NCBI RefSeq assembly: GCF_004310345.1
Contig: NZ_SISK01000003.1
Location: forward strand, 124,001-188,000
DNA length: 64,000 nt
Direction of reading: 5' to 3'
Source: Paracoccus subflavus
GTDB taxonomy: Bacteria; Pseudomonadota; Alphaproteobacteria; Rhodobacterales; Rhodobacteraceae
This document shows positions 1 through 8,160 of this stretch, in pieces. Position 1 is the first letter of the stretch; the number at the start of each line of letters is the position of its first letter. Under the pieces are notes generated by a model. It had not been told where the DNA came from. It saw only the letters and a program-made list of their open reading frames with translations, and ran no database searches. The position numbers and the translations under genes were made by a program.

Positions 1-80
1 TGACCCTGGGCATGTACCTGGGCCGGCTGGAACTGGTGTCCGTGCTGGTCCTGCTGCTGCCGCGGTTCTGGCGGGGTTAG
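1..80 (+). CDS. C-terminal end of a TrkH/KtrB-type potassium transporter (partial)
   Basis: Only the last 25 codons lie in the window, in the frame that begins at base 3 and stops with TAG at 78-80. The tail contains GRLEL, a run of hydrophobic residues, then LLLPRFWRG. A GRLE-x(3)-VLVLL-x-PRFW ending is typical of the TrkH membrane subunit of bacterial potassium uptake systems, where it closes the last transmembrane helix. The rest of the gene is upstream. The next gene is convergent, so nothing can be said about the operon. The assignment rests on this short motif only. Confidence 0.6.
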   Translation, partial: TLGMYLGRLELVSVLVLLLPRFWRG

Positions 81-87
81 GGGGGCG

Positions 88-588
88 CTACAAGCGTTTC
101 TCGAAGAACCTGTCCGGATAGGGATCGTCGTTGAAACGGTCGATCTCGGTCCAGCCGGTGTTGCGGTAAAGGGCCAGGGCCTCGGTCAGCGCGCTGTTGG
201 TGTCCAGCATCAGCCGGTGGATGCCCAGGCCCGCGGCACGCGCCTCGATCTCGTCCATCAGGCGGCGGGCAAGGCCCTGGCCGCGGGCAGCCGGCGCCAC
301 CCAGACGCGCTTGACCTCGGCCTCGCCCCTGCCAAATCCCTTCAGTCCGGCGCAGCCGACCGGCTGACCGCCCGACCAGGCGACCAGAAAGACCCCGCGC
401 GGGGGCAGCATGTCCTCGGCCTCGGGGTCGCGCGACAACGACACGTCAAAGCCCTGCCGGAACCGCCGGGCCAGTTCGCCGTAATAGTGATCCAGGCACT
501 CGCGCGCCGTGGTGTCCCGAGGATCGGCCGCCATGATCCTGACATCCGCAAGGGGGACGCGCCCGCCGTCGTTCCCTGGACGGTTCAT
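88..588 (-). CDS. GNAT-family N-acetyltransferase
   Basis: This 166-residue protein has the GNAT fold signature. The acetyl-CoA pyrophosphate loop is ARGQGLARRL at about residues 101-110, preceded by the beta-4 strand VKRVWVAP. The C-terminal part ends in LYRNTGWTEI, the usual beta-6 region. The substrate cannot be told from sequence; small-molecule or antibiotic-like amine acetylation is common in the family. The start ATG at 588 overlaps the stop of the upstream exported protein by four bases (ATGA), so the two genes are translationally coupled on the minus strand. It converges with the potassium transporter gene. Confidence 0.85.
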   Translation of the reverse strand: MNRPGNDGGRVPLADVRIMAADPRDTTARECLDHYYGELARRFRQGFDVSLSRDPEAEDMLPPRGVFLVAWSGGQPVGCAGLKGFGRGEAEVKRVWVAPAARGQGLARRLMDEIEARAAGLGIHRLMLDTNSALTEALALYRNTGWTEIDRFNDDPYPDRFFEKRL

Positions 589-1934
589 GGCCGGGCCGGC
601 AGGGCGGCCCCCGCCGTGCCGTTCGTTCCGGCCCCCGGCATGGCCGGGCCGGTCGCTGCATCGTTCGCCGCCGGTCCCTTGCGCGCAAGACTGTCCGACA
701 TTTCCGCCGCGATCCGTGCCTGCCCATCCGCATCCGCCGCAGGCCAGATCAGCACGAAGCCCTCGGCCCGGCCGTCGCGGACCCAGCCCTCGGCGCGGCC
801 GATATGGGCCTCGTTCGCGCCCTCCAGCAGCACATGGCCGGGCTGGATCGTGCGGCTGGGCTGGGGCACCCAGCCAAGCGCCGTCACCAGCCCCGACAGA
901 TCCAGCAGTTCCTGCTGCCCGCCGGGCTGGCTGAACAGGATCAGCGCCGCGCCCGAGCCATCCTTCGGGCCATAGATCGACAGCGCGCGTTCCGTCCGGT
1001 CGAACTCCAGCCGGTCCATCGGCGCCAGCAACGACAGGCCGGTGGCCGGATCGTCCAGCCTGTCCAGACCCATCTCGGCCCGCCAGGCGTCGCGGCGGGC
1101 GATCAGGTCGCGCATGGCGGTGCCCGGGTCGGTCGATGTCCGGCTGGCCAGAATCTGGGCCGTGATGGCGTCGCGGGTGCGGGGGCCGGACTGGCCGTCG
1201 ATCTCTCCGTCATAGACGCCCGCCCAGCGCAAAGCGCGCTGCACCTGATCCATGGGCGGCATCTGGGCAGCAGTTGTGGGCGGCGGCGGCAGGTCTGGCG
1301 TCTCGCCGGGCCGAACCACAGCGGCCAAGTCGGCCGCATCCGACACGAAGGCGTCGTTCGGGACCAGATCGCCGTCCTTGAACACCCGCAGCCAGGCCTC
1401 GGCGGTGGCGCGGTCCATCGGACCCAAGGCCACCCCGAACCAGCCGTTCGGCAGTTCCGCCAGCCCCGCCTCGGGAAAGGTGCGGCGCCAGTCGGCCAGC
1501 GCGGCATCGCCATCCGCGCGCGCCTGCACGGATTGCAGACGGATATAGGCGCCCGGCGCGGGCAGGTCGGCCTGCGGCGCGGCAGGTGGGGCAGCCTCGG
1601 GCACGGTTTCTGCCACAGTGCCCGCGCCCACCGGGGTCAGCACCACATCCGCGCCCGGCACGGCCACGAAACTGTCCGAGGGGATCTGCCGCGCCTGTTT
1701 CAGCGCGTCGATCCGTTCGCCCGCCTCTTCGGGCGACAGCGGGCCGATGGCGATGGCGGTCCAGCCGCGCGGCAGCGGAAACGTCACCACGTCGTCGAAC
1801 CGTTCGGCCCAGCGGGCCGCCGCCTCGGCCACGTCGCCTTCGCGCTTGGCCTCGATCCGGATCACGGCATCCTGCGCCCATGCCGCCATCGGCAGCGCCG
1901 CCGCCATCACCAAGCCTGCTGCCAAGCGCCGCAT
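585..1934 (-). CDS. Exported protein with duplicated SPOR-like segments and a peptidoglycan-binding-like domain
   Basis: This 449-residue protein begins with a signal peptide (about residues 1-20, ending AWAQ). Two similar segments follow, at about 23-92 and 128-200. Each holds a strand (IRIEA / IRLQS), a middle with PRGWTAIAIGPL or PNGWFGVALGPM, and an ending IPSDSFVAV or VPNDAFVSD, so this is a clear internal duplication resembling SPOR-type peptidoglycan-binding repeats. Residues about 228-272 (VQRALRWAGVYDGEIDGQSG) look like a PG_binding_1 domain. The C-terminal 150 residues are unrecognised. A good GGGGGA ribosome site precedes the ATG. It probably acts at the cell wall; the exact role is unknown. 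Confidence 0.7.
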   Translation of the reverse strand: MRRLAAGLVMAAALPMAAWAQDAVIRIEAKREGDVAEAAARWAERFDDVVTFPLPRGWTAIAIGPLSPEEAGERIDALKQARQIPSDSFVAVPGADVVLTPVGAGTVAETVPEAAPPAAPQADLPAPGAYIRLQSVQARADGDAALADWRRTFPEAGLAELPNGWFGVALGPMDRATAEAWLRVFKDGDLVPNDAFVSDAADLAAVVRPGETPDLPPPPTTAAQMPPMDQVQRALRWAGVYDGEIDGQSGPRTRDAITAQILASRTSTDPGTAMRDLIARRDAWRAEMGLDRLDDPATGLSLLAPMDRLEFDRTERALSIYGPKDGSGAALILFSQPGGQQELLDLSGLVTALGWVPQPSRTIQPGHVLLEGANEAHIGRAEGWVRDGRAEGFVLIWPAADADGQARIAAEMSDSLARKGPAANDAATGPAMPGAGTNGTAGAALPARP

Positions 1935-1964
1935 TCCCGTCCCCCTTCGATCCCGTGGCCTTTA

Positions 1965-1993
1965 TTGACCCTGTTCCCCGCCCCGCCTAGAAG
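1965..1993 (+). promoter_or_regulatory. Candidate sigma-70 promoter of glyQ
   Basis: TTGACC at 1965-1970 and TAGAAG at 1988-1993 are separated by exactly 17 bp. They lie about 40 bp upstream of the glyQ start in the divergent gap with the exported-protein gene. The -35 box is one mismatch from consensus; the -10 box is weaker. Confidence 0.4.
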
Positions 1994-2032
1994 GCCGCAA
2001 GCATTGCTGATCTATGCAAAAGGACGGCCCCG

Positions 2033-2962
2033 ATGACCAGCCCCAACCGCCCCCGCAGCTTTCAGGAGATCATCCTGCGCCTGCAGACCTATTGGGCTGC
2101 CCAGGGCTGCGCCGTCCTGCAACCCTATGACATGGAGGTGGGCGCGGGCACCTTTCACCCCGCCACCACCCTGCGCGCCCTGGGGTCGCGCGCCTGGGCC
2201 GCGGCCTATGTCCAGCCGTCGCGCCGCCCGACCGACGGCCGCTATGGCGAGAACCCGAACCGCCTGCAGCATTATTACCAGTTCCAGGTCATCATCAAAC
2301 CCTCGCCCCCGGACCTGCAGGATCTGTATCTGGGCAGCCTGCGGGCCATCGGACTGGACCCGATGGTCCACGACGTCCGCTTTGTCGAGGACGACTGGGA
2401 ATCCCCCACCCTGGGCGCCTGGGGCCTGGGATGGGAGGTGTGGTGCGACGGGATGGAGGTCAGCCAGTTCACCTATTTCCAGCAGGTCGGCGGTCATGAC
2501 TGCCGCCCCGTATCGGGCGAATTGACCTATGGACTGGAACGGCTGGCGATGTATGTGCTGGGCGTCGAACACGTCATGGACATGCCCTTCAACGATCCCG
2601 GCGCGGCCCACCCTCTGAGCTATGGCGACATCTTCCGCCAGACCGAGCGCGAATATTCCCGCTGGAACTTCGAGATCGCCGATACCGACACGCTGTTCCA
2701 GCACTTCAAGGACGCCGAGGCCGAGTGCGCCCGGATCCTGTCCGCCGATCCGGCGGACGGCGCGGGCCGCACCATTCCGATGGCGCACCCGGCCTATGAC
2801 CAGGCGATCAAGGCCAGCCACATCTTCAACCTGCTGGATGCGCGGGGGGTCATCAGTGTGACCGAACGGCAGGCCTATATCGGACGGGTCCGGGCGCTTG
2901 CGAAAGCCTGCGCCGACCTGTTCCTGACCACCGAAGCCGCCCAGGGTCCGGTCGCGTCATGA
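2033..2962 (+). CDS. glyQ: Glycine--tRNA ligase alpha subunit
   Basis: This is the catalytic subunit of the alpha2beta2 bacterial glycyl-tRNA synthetase, which charges tRNA-Gly in the cytoplasm. At 309 residues it is normal length. The N-terminus ([18 protein letters not shown]) and the central [16 protein letters not shown], plus [19 protein letters not shown], are hallmark GlyQ class II catalytic-core sequences. The gene is followed at a four-base ATGA overlap by a small membrane-protein gene and then by glyS, so the three form one operon. No T-box is visible, as expected outside Gram-positives. Confidence 0.97.
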   Translation: MTSPNRPRSFQEIILRLQTYWAAQGCAVLQPYDMEVGAGTFHPATTLRALGSRAWAAAYVQPSRRPTDGRYGENPNRLQHYYQFQVIIKPSPPDLQDLYLGSLRAIGLDPMVHDVRFVEDDWESPTLGAWGLGWEVWCDGMEVSQFTYFQQVGGHDCRPVSGELTYGLERLAMYVLGVEHVMDMPFNDPGAAHPLSYGDIFRQTEREYSRWNFEIADTDTLFQHFKDAEAECARILSADPADGAGRTIPMAHPAYDQAIKASHIFNLLDARGVISVTERQAYIGRVRALAKACADLFLTTEAAQGPVAS

Positions 2963-3423
2963 ACGGCAAGATCGTCGGCATCGGCCTGCTGGCCATCGGC
3001 GTGATCGCGGGCGCCGGCATGTGGTATTTTCAGGAATACCATTTCTATGACCGGATGCCCCCCGCCGACGCGCTGACCGTGCAAACCGCCAACGGTCCCG
3101 CCACGCTGGCAGTCACCGATTTCCAGGGTATCGACGCCGACAGCTCTCCGCTTCGCTGGCGGGTCTGCGCCGTGCTGGCCGAACAGCCCGCCGACCCCGT
3201 TCCGTTCGAGGGCGCAACGCCCCTGGGTGCCCCGGGATGGTTCGACTGCTTCGACAACGGCCAGTTGACCGCCGACCTGGACTCGGGCGCGGCCCGCGCG
3301 GTGCTGGGTCAGGCCGAGATTCGCCCCGACGTGGACCGCGTGCTGGCCATCTATCCCGACGGCCGCGTCTATGGCTGGCACCAATACAACGACAAGACCC
3401 CGGAACGCGGAGTGATGGACTGA
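2959..3423 (+). CDS. Small membrane-anchored protein between glyQ and glyS (DUF6446-like)
   Basis: The protein has 154 residues with one N-terminal membrane helix (about residues 4-22, [20 protein letters not shown]) and a periplasmic remainder. It starts inside the end of glyQ (ATGA overlap) and ends one base into glyS (TGATG), so it is tightly coupled to both. The same arrangement, glyQ then a small DUF6446-type protein then glyS, is known in Rhodobacterales, and I place it there from gene order and general appearance. The body contains [20 protein letters not shown] and ends near [15 protein letters not shown]. No catalytic motif is evident. The function is unknown. Confidence 0.7.
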   Translation: MNGKIVGIGLLAIGVIAGAGMWYFQEYHFYDRMPPADALTVQTANGPATLAVTDFQGIDADSSPLRWRVCAVLAEQPADPVPFEGATPLGAPGWFDCFDNGQLTADLDSGAARAVLGQAEIRPDVDRVLAIYPDGRVYGWHQYNDKTPERGVMD

Positions 3424-5729
3424 TGCCCGACCTGCTGATCGAACTGCTGTCCGAGGAAATCCCCGCCCGGATGCAGGCCCGCGCCCGCGACGACCTGAAA
3501 AAGCTGGTGACCGACGGGCTGGTGAATGCGGGCCTGACCTATGCCAGCGCCGGGGCGTTCAGCACGCCGCGACGCCTGACGGTGACGGTCGAGGGCCTGA
3601 CCGCCCACAGTCCCACCACGCGCGAGGAACGCAAGGGCCCCCGCCTTGATGCCCCCGACGCCGCGCTGGAGGGCTTTTTGCGCTCGACCGGCCTGACCCG
3701 CGATCAACTGGTGGCGCGCGACGACAAGAAGGGTCAGGTCTGGTTCGCCACAATGGAAAAGCCCGGCCGCCCCGCCGCCGAAATCGTGGCCGAGGTGCTG
3801 GACGCGACCATCCGCAATTTCCCCTGGCCCAAGTCGATGCGGTGGGGGAACGGCGCGCTGCGCTGGGTGCGCCCGCTGCATTCGATCCTCTGCCTGCTGT
3901 CCGACGAAGCGGGCAGCACGGTCGTGCCCCTGACCGTGGACGGCATCGGTGCCGGCAACACCACCCGCGGCCACCGCTTCCTGTCGCCCGACGCCTTTGC
4001 CGTTTCGGGCTTTGACGACTATGCCGCCAAACTGCGCCGCGCCCATGTGATCCTGGACGCCGCCGAACGCGAGGCCGCGATCCGCCAGCACGCCGCCAAC
4101 CTCGCCTTCGCGCGCGGCTGGGAAATCGTGCCCGACGAGGCCCTGCTCTCCGAGGTGGCGGGCCTTGTCGAATGGCCCGTCCCCCTGATGGGCGTGATCG
4201 AGGAGCGGTTCCTGGACCTGCCGCCCGAGGTGCTGCAAACCTCGATGAAGGAGCATCAGAAGTTCTTCTCGGCCAGGAATCCCAGGACCGGCCGGATCGA
4301 GGGCTTCGTCACCGTCGCCAATATCGACACGCCCGACGACGGCGCGACGATCCTGGCCGGCAACCAGCGCGTGCTGGCCGCCCGCCTGTCGGACGCCGCG
4401 TTCTTCTGGCAGAACGACCTGCGCGAGGCGAAGGCCGGGATGGGAGCTTGGGCCGAGGGGCTGAAGTCCGTCACCTTCCACAACAAGCTGGGCAGCCAGG
4501 CCGACCGCATCGCCCGCATCGCAGCGCTGGCCCGCGAGATCGCCCCGCTGGTCGGCGCCGATCCCTACCAGGCCGAACGCGCCGCCCGCCTCGCCAAGCT
4601 GGACCTGCGCAGCGCCATGGTCGGCGAGTTCCCCGAACTGCAAGGCACGATGGGCCGCTACTACGCCCTTGCCGCAGGTGAGCCCGACGCCGTAGCAGAT
4701 GCCGCCCGCGACCACTATTCGCCGCTTGGGCCGTCAGATGCAGTGCCGACCGCGCCGGTCTCGGTAGCGGTGGCGCTGGCAGACAAGATCGACACGCTGA
4801 CCGGGTTCTGGGCAATTGATGAGAAGCCCACCGGATCGAAGGATCCTTTTGCGCTGCGGCGGGCGGCGTTGGGCCAATTGAGGTTGCTAATTACAAGCCG
4901 CTCGCGTGCCTCCTTCGAAAATATCTATAATTGGAGCGTTGACACTTATCGCAGGCAGTTCATCGGAGGTTATGGTGAGTATCTCCGCGATAACGTTTAT
5001 GACCTATTTAATAGCTACCGAAATCTCGAAGATACACTCAACCATCTTGAAGATGAAGAAACAGAGTTCAGTTTCTTACCTTCGCTTCTTAAAGAAGATG
5101 ACCTCAAGGGCGTAGTATCGGCGGAACGCTTGATGCAGACCTTGGCGGACAGAGCAGTGATTTATAAGGCTGATGAATACTTAGCTGATCTTAAGGACAA
5201 GTTCCCCGACCTCCTCTCCTTCCTCCATGACCGCCTCAAGATCTATCTCCGCGACCAGGGCATCCGCCACGACATCATCGACGCCGTGCTGGCGCAGCCC
5301 GGCAATGACGACCTCGTGCTGGTGGTCAACCGAGCCACCGCGCTGAACGCCATGCTGCAAACGGATGATGGCCGGAACCTGACCCAGGGCCTCAAACGCG
5401 CAGGCAACATCCTGGCGCAGGCCGAGGACAAGGACGGTGTCGAATACAGCTTCGGCGCCGACGTGAAATTCGCCGAAACCGATCAGGAGCGCGCCCTCTT
5501 CGCCGCGCTCGACACCGCCGAACCGGCGATCACGGCAGCGATCAAGGCGGAGGATTTTCCCGCCGCCATGAGTGCCATCGCGGCCCTGCGGGCGCCCATC
5601 GACGCCTTCTTCGATACCGTGCAGGTCAATACCGACAACCAGATCGTCCGCCGCAACCGCCTGAACCTGCTGCACCGCATCCGCGCCGCCGGCCAGCAGA
5701 TCGCGGATTTCACCAGGATCGAGGGCTGA
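3423..5729 (+). CDS. glyS: Glycine--tRNA ligase beta subunit, with an atypical AT-rich internal segment
   Basis: This is the tRNA-binding subunit of glycyl-tRNA synthetase. The ATG at 3423 overlaps the preceding stop (TGATG) and opens with the GlyS start PDLLIELLSEEIPARM. Longer upstream readings only run back through the previous gene. The 768 residues are more than the roughly 690 of E. coli GlyS. Standard landmarks are KSMRWG, LQTSMKEHQKFF and KDPFALRRAALGQLRLL. After this last block come about 106 residues (about 486-594, bases 4880-5205), rich in N, Y, K, D and E and coded by AT-rich codons, before the normal sequence resumes at LSFLHDRLKIYLRDQGI. The frame stays open, so the protein is probably functional. 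Confidence 0.95.
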   Translation: MPDLLIELLSEEIPARMQARARDDLKKLVTDGLVNAGLTYASAGAFSTPRRLTVTVEGLTAHSPTTREERKGPRLDAPDAALEGFLRSTGLTRDQLVARDDKKGQVWFATMEKPGRPAAEIVAEVLDATIRNFPWPKSMRWGNGALRWVRPLHSILCLLSDEAGSTVVPLTVDGIGAGNTTRGHRFLSPDAFAVSGFDDYAAKLRRAHVILDAAEREAAIRQHAANLAFARGWEIVPDEALLSEVAGLVEWPVPLMGVIEERFLDLPPEVLQTSMKEHQKFFSARNPRTGRIEGFVTVANIDTPDDGATILAGNQRVLAARLSDAAFFWQNDLREAKAGMGAWAEGLKSVTFHNKLGSQADRIARIAALAREIAPLVGADPYQAERAARLAKLDLRSAMVGEFPELQGTMGRYYALAAGEPDAVADAARDHYSPLGPSDAVPTAPVSVAVALADKIDTLTGFWAIDEKPTGSKDPFALRRAALGQLRLLITSRSRASFENIYNWSVDTYRRQFIGGYGEYLRDNVYDLFNSYRNLEDTLNHLEDEETEFSFLPSLLKEDDLKGVVSAERLMQTLADRAVIYKADEYLADLKDKFPDLLSFLHDRLKIYLRDQGIRHDIIDAVLAQPGNDDLVLVVNRATALNAMLQTDDGRNLTQGLKRAGNILAQAEDKDGVEYSFGADVKFAETDQERALFAALDTAEPAITAAIKAEDFPAAMSAIAALRAPIDAFFDTVQVNTDNQIVRRNRLNLLHRIRAAGQQIADFTRIEG

Positions 5730-5751
5730 CGCCACCACGGTCACACCGCAA

Positions 5752-5784
5752 AAGGGCCGGAGGACAAACCCTCCGGCCCTTCTT
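5752..5784. terminator. Intrinsic terminator between glyS and sdhB
   Basis: A perfect 12-bp stem (AAGGGCCGGAGG, 5752-5763, with its complement at 5770-5781) with a 6-base loop is followed by TTCTT. It lies just after the glyS stop. Because the stem begins with A residues on the other strand, it may also stop sdhB transcription coming from the right. Confidence 0.85.
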
Positions 5785-5836
5785 CATGCGCATATCCCGC
5801 GGGGCCCTGGGACGTGAAGTCCCCCAGCGGCACAGA

Positions 5837-6616
5837 TCACACCATCCGGTCAACCATCATGTGCTTGATCGACGCGATCGCCTTGGCGGGGTTCAGCCCC
5901 TTGGGGCAGGTGTTGGTGCAGTTCATGATCGTGTGGCAGCGATACAGCTTGAAGGGATCCTCCAGCTCGTCCAGACGCTCGCCCGTCGCCTCGTCGCGCG
6001 AATCGATGATCCAGCGATAGGCGTGCAGCAGCGCGGCCGGGCCCAGATAGCGGTCGCCGTTCCACCAATAGGACGGGCAGGCGGTCGAACAGGACGCGCA
6101 CAGGATGCATTCGTACAGGCCGTCCAGCTTCTTGCGGTCCTCGATCGACTGCTTCCATTCCTTGCCGGGCGTGGGCGACTTGGTGATCAGATAGGGGTTC
6201 ACGCTGGCGTGCTGGGCATAGAAATGCGTCAGGTCGGGGATCAGGTCCTTGACCACCGGCATGTGCGGCAGCGGATAGATGGAAATGTCGCCCTTCACCT
6301 CGTCGATGCCATAGATGCAGGCCAGATGGTTGCCGCCGTCGATGGTCATCGCACAGGACCCGCAGATCCCCTCGCGGCAGGACCGGCGGAATGACAGCGT
6401 CGGGTCGATCTCGTTCTTGATCTTGATCAGCGCGTCCAGGATCATCGGGCCGCACTTGTCGGTGTCCACGAAATAGGTATCCAGCCGCGGGTTTTCCCCG
6501 GTATGCGGATCCCAGCGATAGATCGTGAACTTGCGGACGTTGGTCGCGCCATCGGGCCTGGGCCAGGTCTTGCCGACCCGGATCTGGCTGTTCTTGGGCA
6601 GGGTGAACTGGACCAT
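5837..6616 (-). CDS. sdhB: Succinate dehydrogenase iron-sulfur subunit
   Basis: SdhB carries the three iron-sulfur clusters that pass electrons from FAD in SdhA to ubiquinone at the membrane. The 259-residue protein begins at ATG 6616 ([11 protein letters not shown]) behind a good GGAG site; a longer frame upstream has no such site. The [2Fe-2S] motif is [11 protein letters not shown] with a later C near LACIYG. The [4Fe-4S]/[3Fe-4S] motifs are [16 protein letters not shown] and [17 protein letters not shown]. It is the last gene of the sdh operon. Unusually, three other genes separate it from sdhA. Confidence 0.97.
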   Translation of the reverse strand: MVQFTLPKNSQIRVGKTWPRPDGATNVRKFTIYRWDPHTGENPRLDTYFVDTDKCGPMILDALIKIKNEIDPTLSFRRSCREGICGSCAMTIDGGNHLACIYGIDEVKGDISIYPLPHMPVVKDLIPDLTHFYAQHASVNPYLITKSPTPGKEWKQSIEDRKKLDGLYECILCASCSTACPSYWWNGDRYLGPAALLHAYRWIIDSRDEATGERLDELEDPFKLYRCHTIMNCTNTCPKGLNPAKAIASIKHMMVDRMV

Positions 6617-6626
6617 GGGTGCTCCT

Positions 6627-7460
6627 TCAGGAAGTGCCTTCGGACGGCGCGTTTGCCGTGAAAAGATGTTCGGCGCGGGCGACCAGATCGACGATCCGGC
6701 CATGCGCATGGGGGTTCAGCGACAGGCCGTTCAGCCTGCGCAGGAATTCGGTGGCGCCGCCGTTCAGCCGGCGGTTGGTCGGCCCGTCCAGGGGCTGCAA
6801 TGTGTCGATCTGCGCGTCCTCCAGCCCGGCATGGCGCAAAAGCTGGCGGCCGGGGCGCCGAGGATCATCCTCATCCTCCAGCCTGAAGCGGGTGACGCCG
6901 GGGCCTGACGCCATGCGCCCGACCAGATCGTCCCAATCGGCAAGCCCCGCCGTCTCGGCCTCGAACTCGGCAAGGCTGCGGCGATAGCCGTCGGTCCGCA
7001 CGGCCTGGGCCCAGACCGAGGAACGCCAGTCCCCCTGATTGCGGGTATAGATCACGAAATCCACGGCAAAATCTGTCGCTTCCTGCCGCAAAAGCGCGGC
7101 AATTTGTGGCAGGGCCGGGTAAAGCCGCGTCTCGCCGCCGTTGCCGGGCATGGCCCCTGCCAGATTCTCATGGCTGATCAGAACCGGCAGGCCGTTCGGG
7201 GGCAGCGTGTCCAGCACCGCACGAAAGGCCCCCCGCACCGTCCGCGCCCCGTCCCCGGACGGCGACAGGCTGAAGGCGATGGCCGCACGTCCCAGCGGCC
7301 GCATGGGCGAGCCTTCTTCCGGCGTGCGCACCACAAGGTACCCCGACAGCATGGTCTCGTTCCGGCGCAGATGCCGCTGGATCGCGGTGCTGCCGGTCTT
7401 CTGCACGCCCAGATGGACGATCAGACGCCGCGCCCCCGGTTCTTTCGCCCTGCCCGCCAT
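6627..7460 (-). CDS. Sulfotransferase-like P-loop protein in the sdh operon
   Basis: The protein has 277 residues. The N-terminus [18 protein letters not shown] (about 14-31) matches the PAPS 5'-phosphosulfate-binding loop (xxG-x-x-KTGST) of sulfotransferases. [17 protein letters not shown], at about 136-152, resembles the 3'-phosphate-binding R-x(7)-S region. It lies three bases after the preceding lipoprotein gene and ten bases before sdhB, so it must be co-transcribed with succinate dehydrogenase. A direct role in SDH is not known. The acceptor substrate cannot be predicted, and it might be a non-catalytic relative. Confidence 0.6.
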   Translation of the reverse strand: MAGRAKEPGARRLIVHLGVQKTGSTAIQRHLRRNETMLSGYLVVRTPEEGSPMRPLGRAAIAFSLSPSGDGARTVRGAFRAVLDTLPPNGLPVLISHENLAGAMPGNGGETRLYPALPQIAALLRQEATDFAVDFVIYTRNQGDWRSSVWAQAVRTDGYRRSLAEFEAETAGLADWDDLVGRMASGPGVTRFRLEDEDDPRRPGRQLLRHAGLEDAQIDTLQPLDGPTNRRLNGGATEFLRRLNGLSLNPHAHGRIVDLVARAEHLFTANAPSEGTS

Positions 7461-7463
7461 GGC

Positions 7464-7790
7464 CTAGCCTGTCCAGCCCGGCTGGTCATAAAGGGGGCGG
7501 CGGGGCATCTGCCCCGACCGTCGCTGCACGCAGCGATCATAAACCTGCGAGGGATCGCGGCCCATCAGATAGTCGCCCGACAGGTCCACGGACACGCTGC
7601 CGAAACCGCGCGTGCCGCCCCCGCCGATGCCCGTGCCGACGCCCAGCGACACATTGGTTTGCGGGCGTTCGGCCAGTCGGGCGTCGCGCAGGCAGGTCAG
7701 TTCGGCCTGTTCGACAGGCACCGGCCCGCAGGCCGACAGGGCCGCCAGCAGCCCCATCAGAACCAGCGATCCTGCCCGCGCGCCCCTCAT
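7464..7790 (-). CDS. Small putative lipoprotein in the sdh operon
   Basis: The protein has 108 residues. A lipoprotein signal peptide ends in the lipobox LSAC (C21). The mature part begins GPVPVEQAELTC and has a glycine-rich stretch (GVGTGIGGGGTRGFG) followed by YLMGRDPSQVYDRCV. Two further cysteines could pair. It sits one base after the upstream lipoprotein stop and three bases before the sulfotransferase-like gene. I do not recognise a family. The position between sdhA and sdhB suggests co-expression only. Confidence 0.65.
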   Translation of the reverse strand: MRGARAGSLVLMGLLAALSACGPVPVEQAELTCLRDARLAERPQTNVSLGVGTGIGGGGTRGFGSVSVDLSGDYLMGRDPSQVYDRCVQRRSGQMPRRPLYDQPGWTG

Positions 7791-7791
7791 G

Positions 7792-8160
7792 TCAGGCGGT
7801 GCGCGCCGCAGCAGCGATGCACTGCGTCGTCGCGGGCCGCGAGACGATGGCCGCCACGCTGTCCGCCGTGCCCGTCACGCCCGCACGGGACGCCTGGGCG
7901 ATGTCGATCAGTTCGGCGGTGGTGGCGTTGTTGACGACACAGTCGGTATAGGGCGCGACATTGGCGCCCGGCAGGCGCTTCTCCATTTCCGTGTTGATGA
8001 CCGCGCGGGCCACCTGCCTGGTGGCCGCGTCAAGAACGGTGGGCGCGGGGGCGATCACGACCGGGGGGGTCGTCACCGTGGTCGCGGGCGGCATCGGCGC
8101 GGCGCAGGCCGCCAGAACGGCGGCGGCAAGACCCAGGCCGGCAAAAGATTGGAAGCGCAT
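7792..8160 (-). CDS. Small putative lipoprotein directly after sdhA
   Basis: The protein has 122 residues with a lipoprotein signal ending LAAC (C19). A Pro/Thr/Val-rich linker (PPATTVTTPPVVIAPAP) is followed by a helical domain of about 80 residues with two cysteines (YTDCVV and TTQCIAAA), possibly a disulfide. Its start overlaps the sdhA stop by one base (TGATG), indicating translational coupling. The function is unknown. It resembles small Rhodobacterales envelope lipoproteins in style rather than by any motif. Confidence 0.65.
   Translation of the reverse strand: MRFQSFAGLGLAAAVLAACAAPMPPATTVTTPPVVIAPAPTVLDAATRQVARAVINTEMEKRLPGANVAPYTDCVVNNATTAELIDIAQASRAGVTGTADSVAAIVSRPATTQCIAAAARTA

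Noticed and set aside
3237..3422. N-terminal extension of GlyS upstream of 3423
   Set aside because: It lies inside the DUF6446-like gene and encodes Arg/Pro-rich sequence; the GlyS family start is at 3423.
4906..5115. 69-codon plus-strand frame inside the AT-rich part of glyS
   Set aside because: It is out of frame with glyS, whose frame stays open through the whole segment; no ribosome site.
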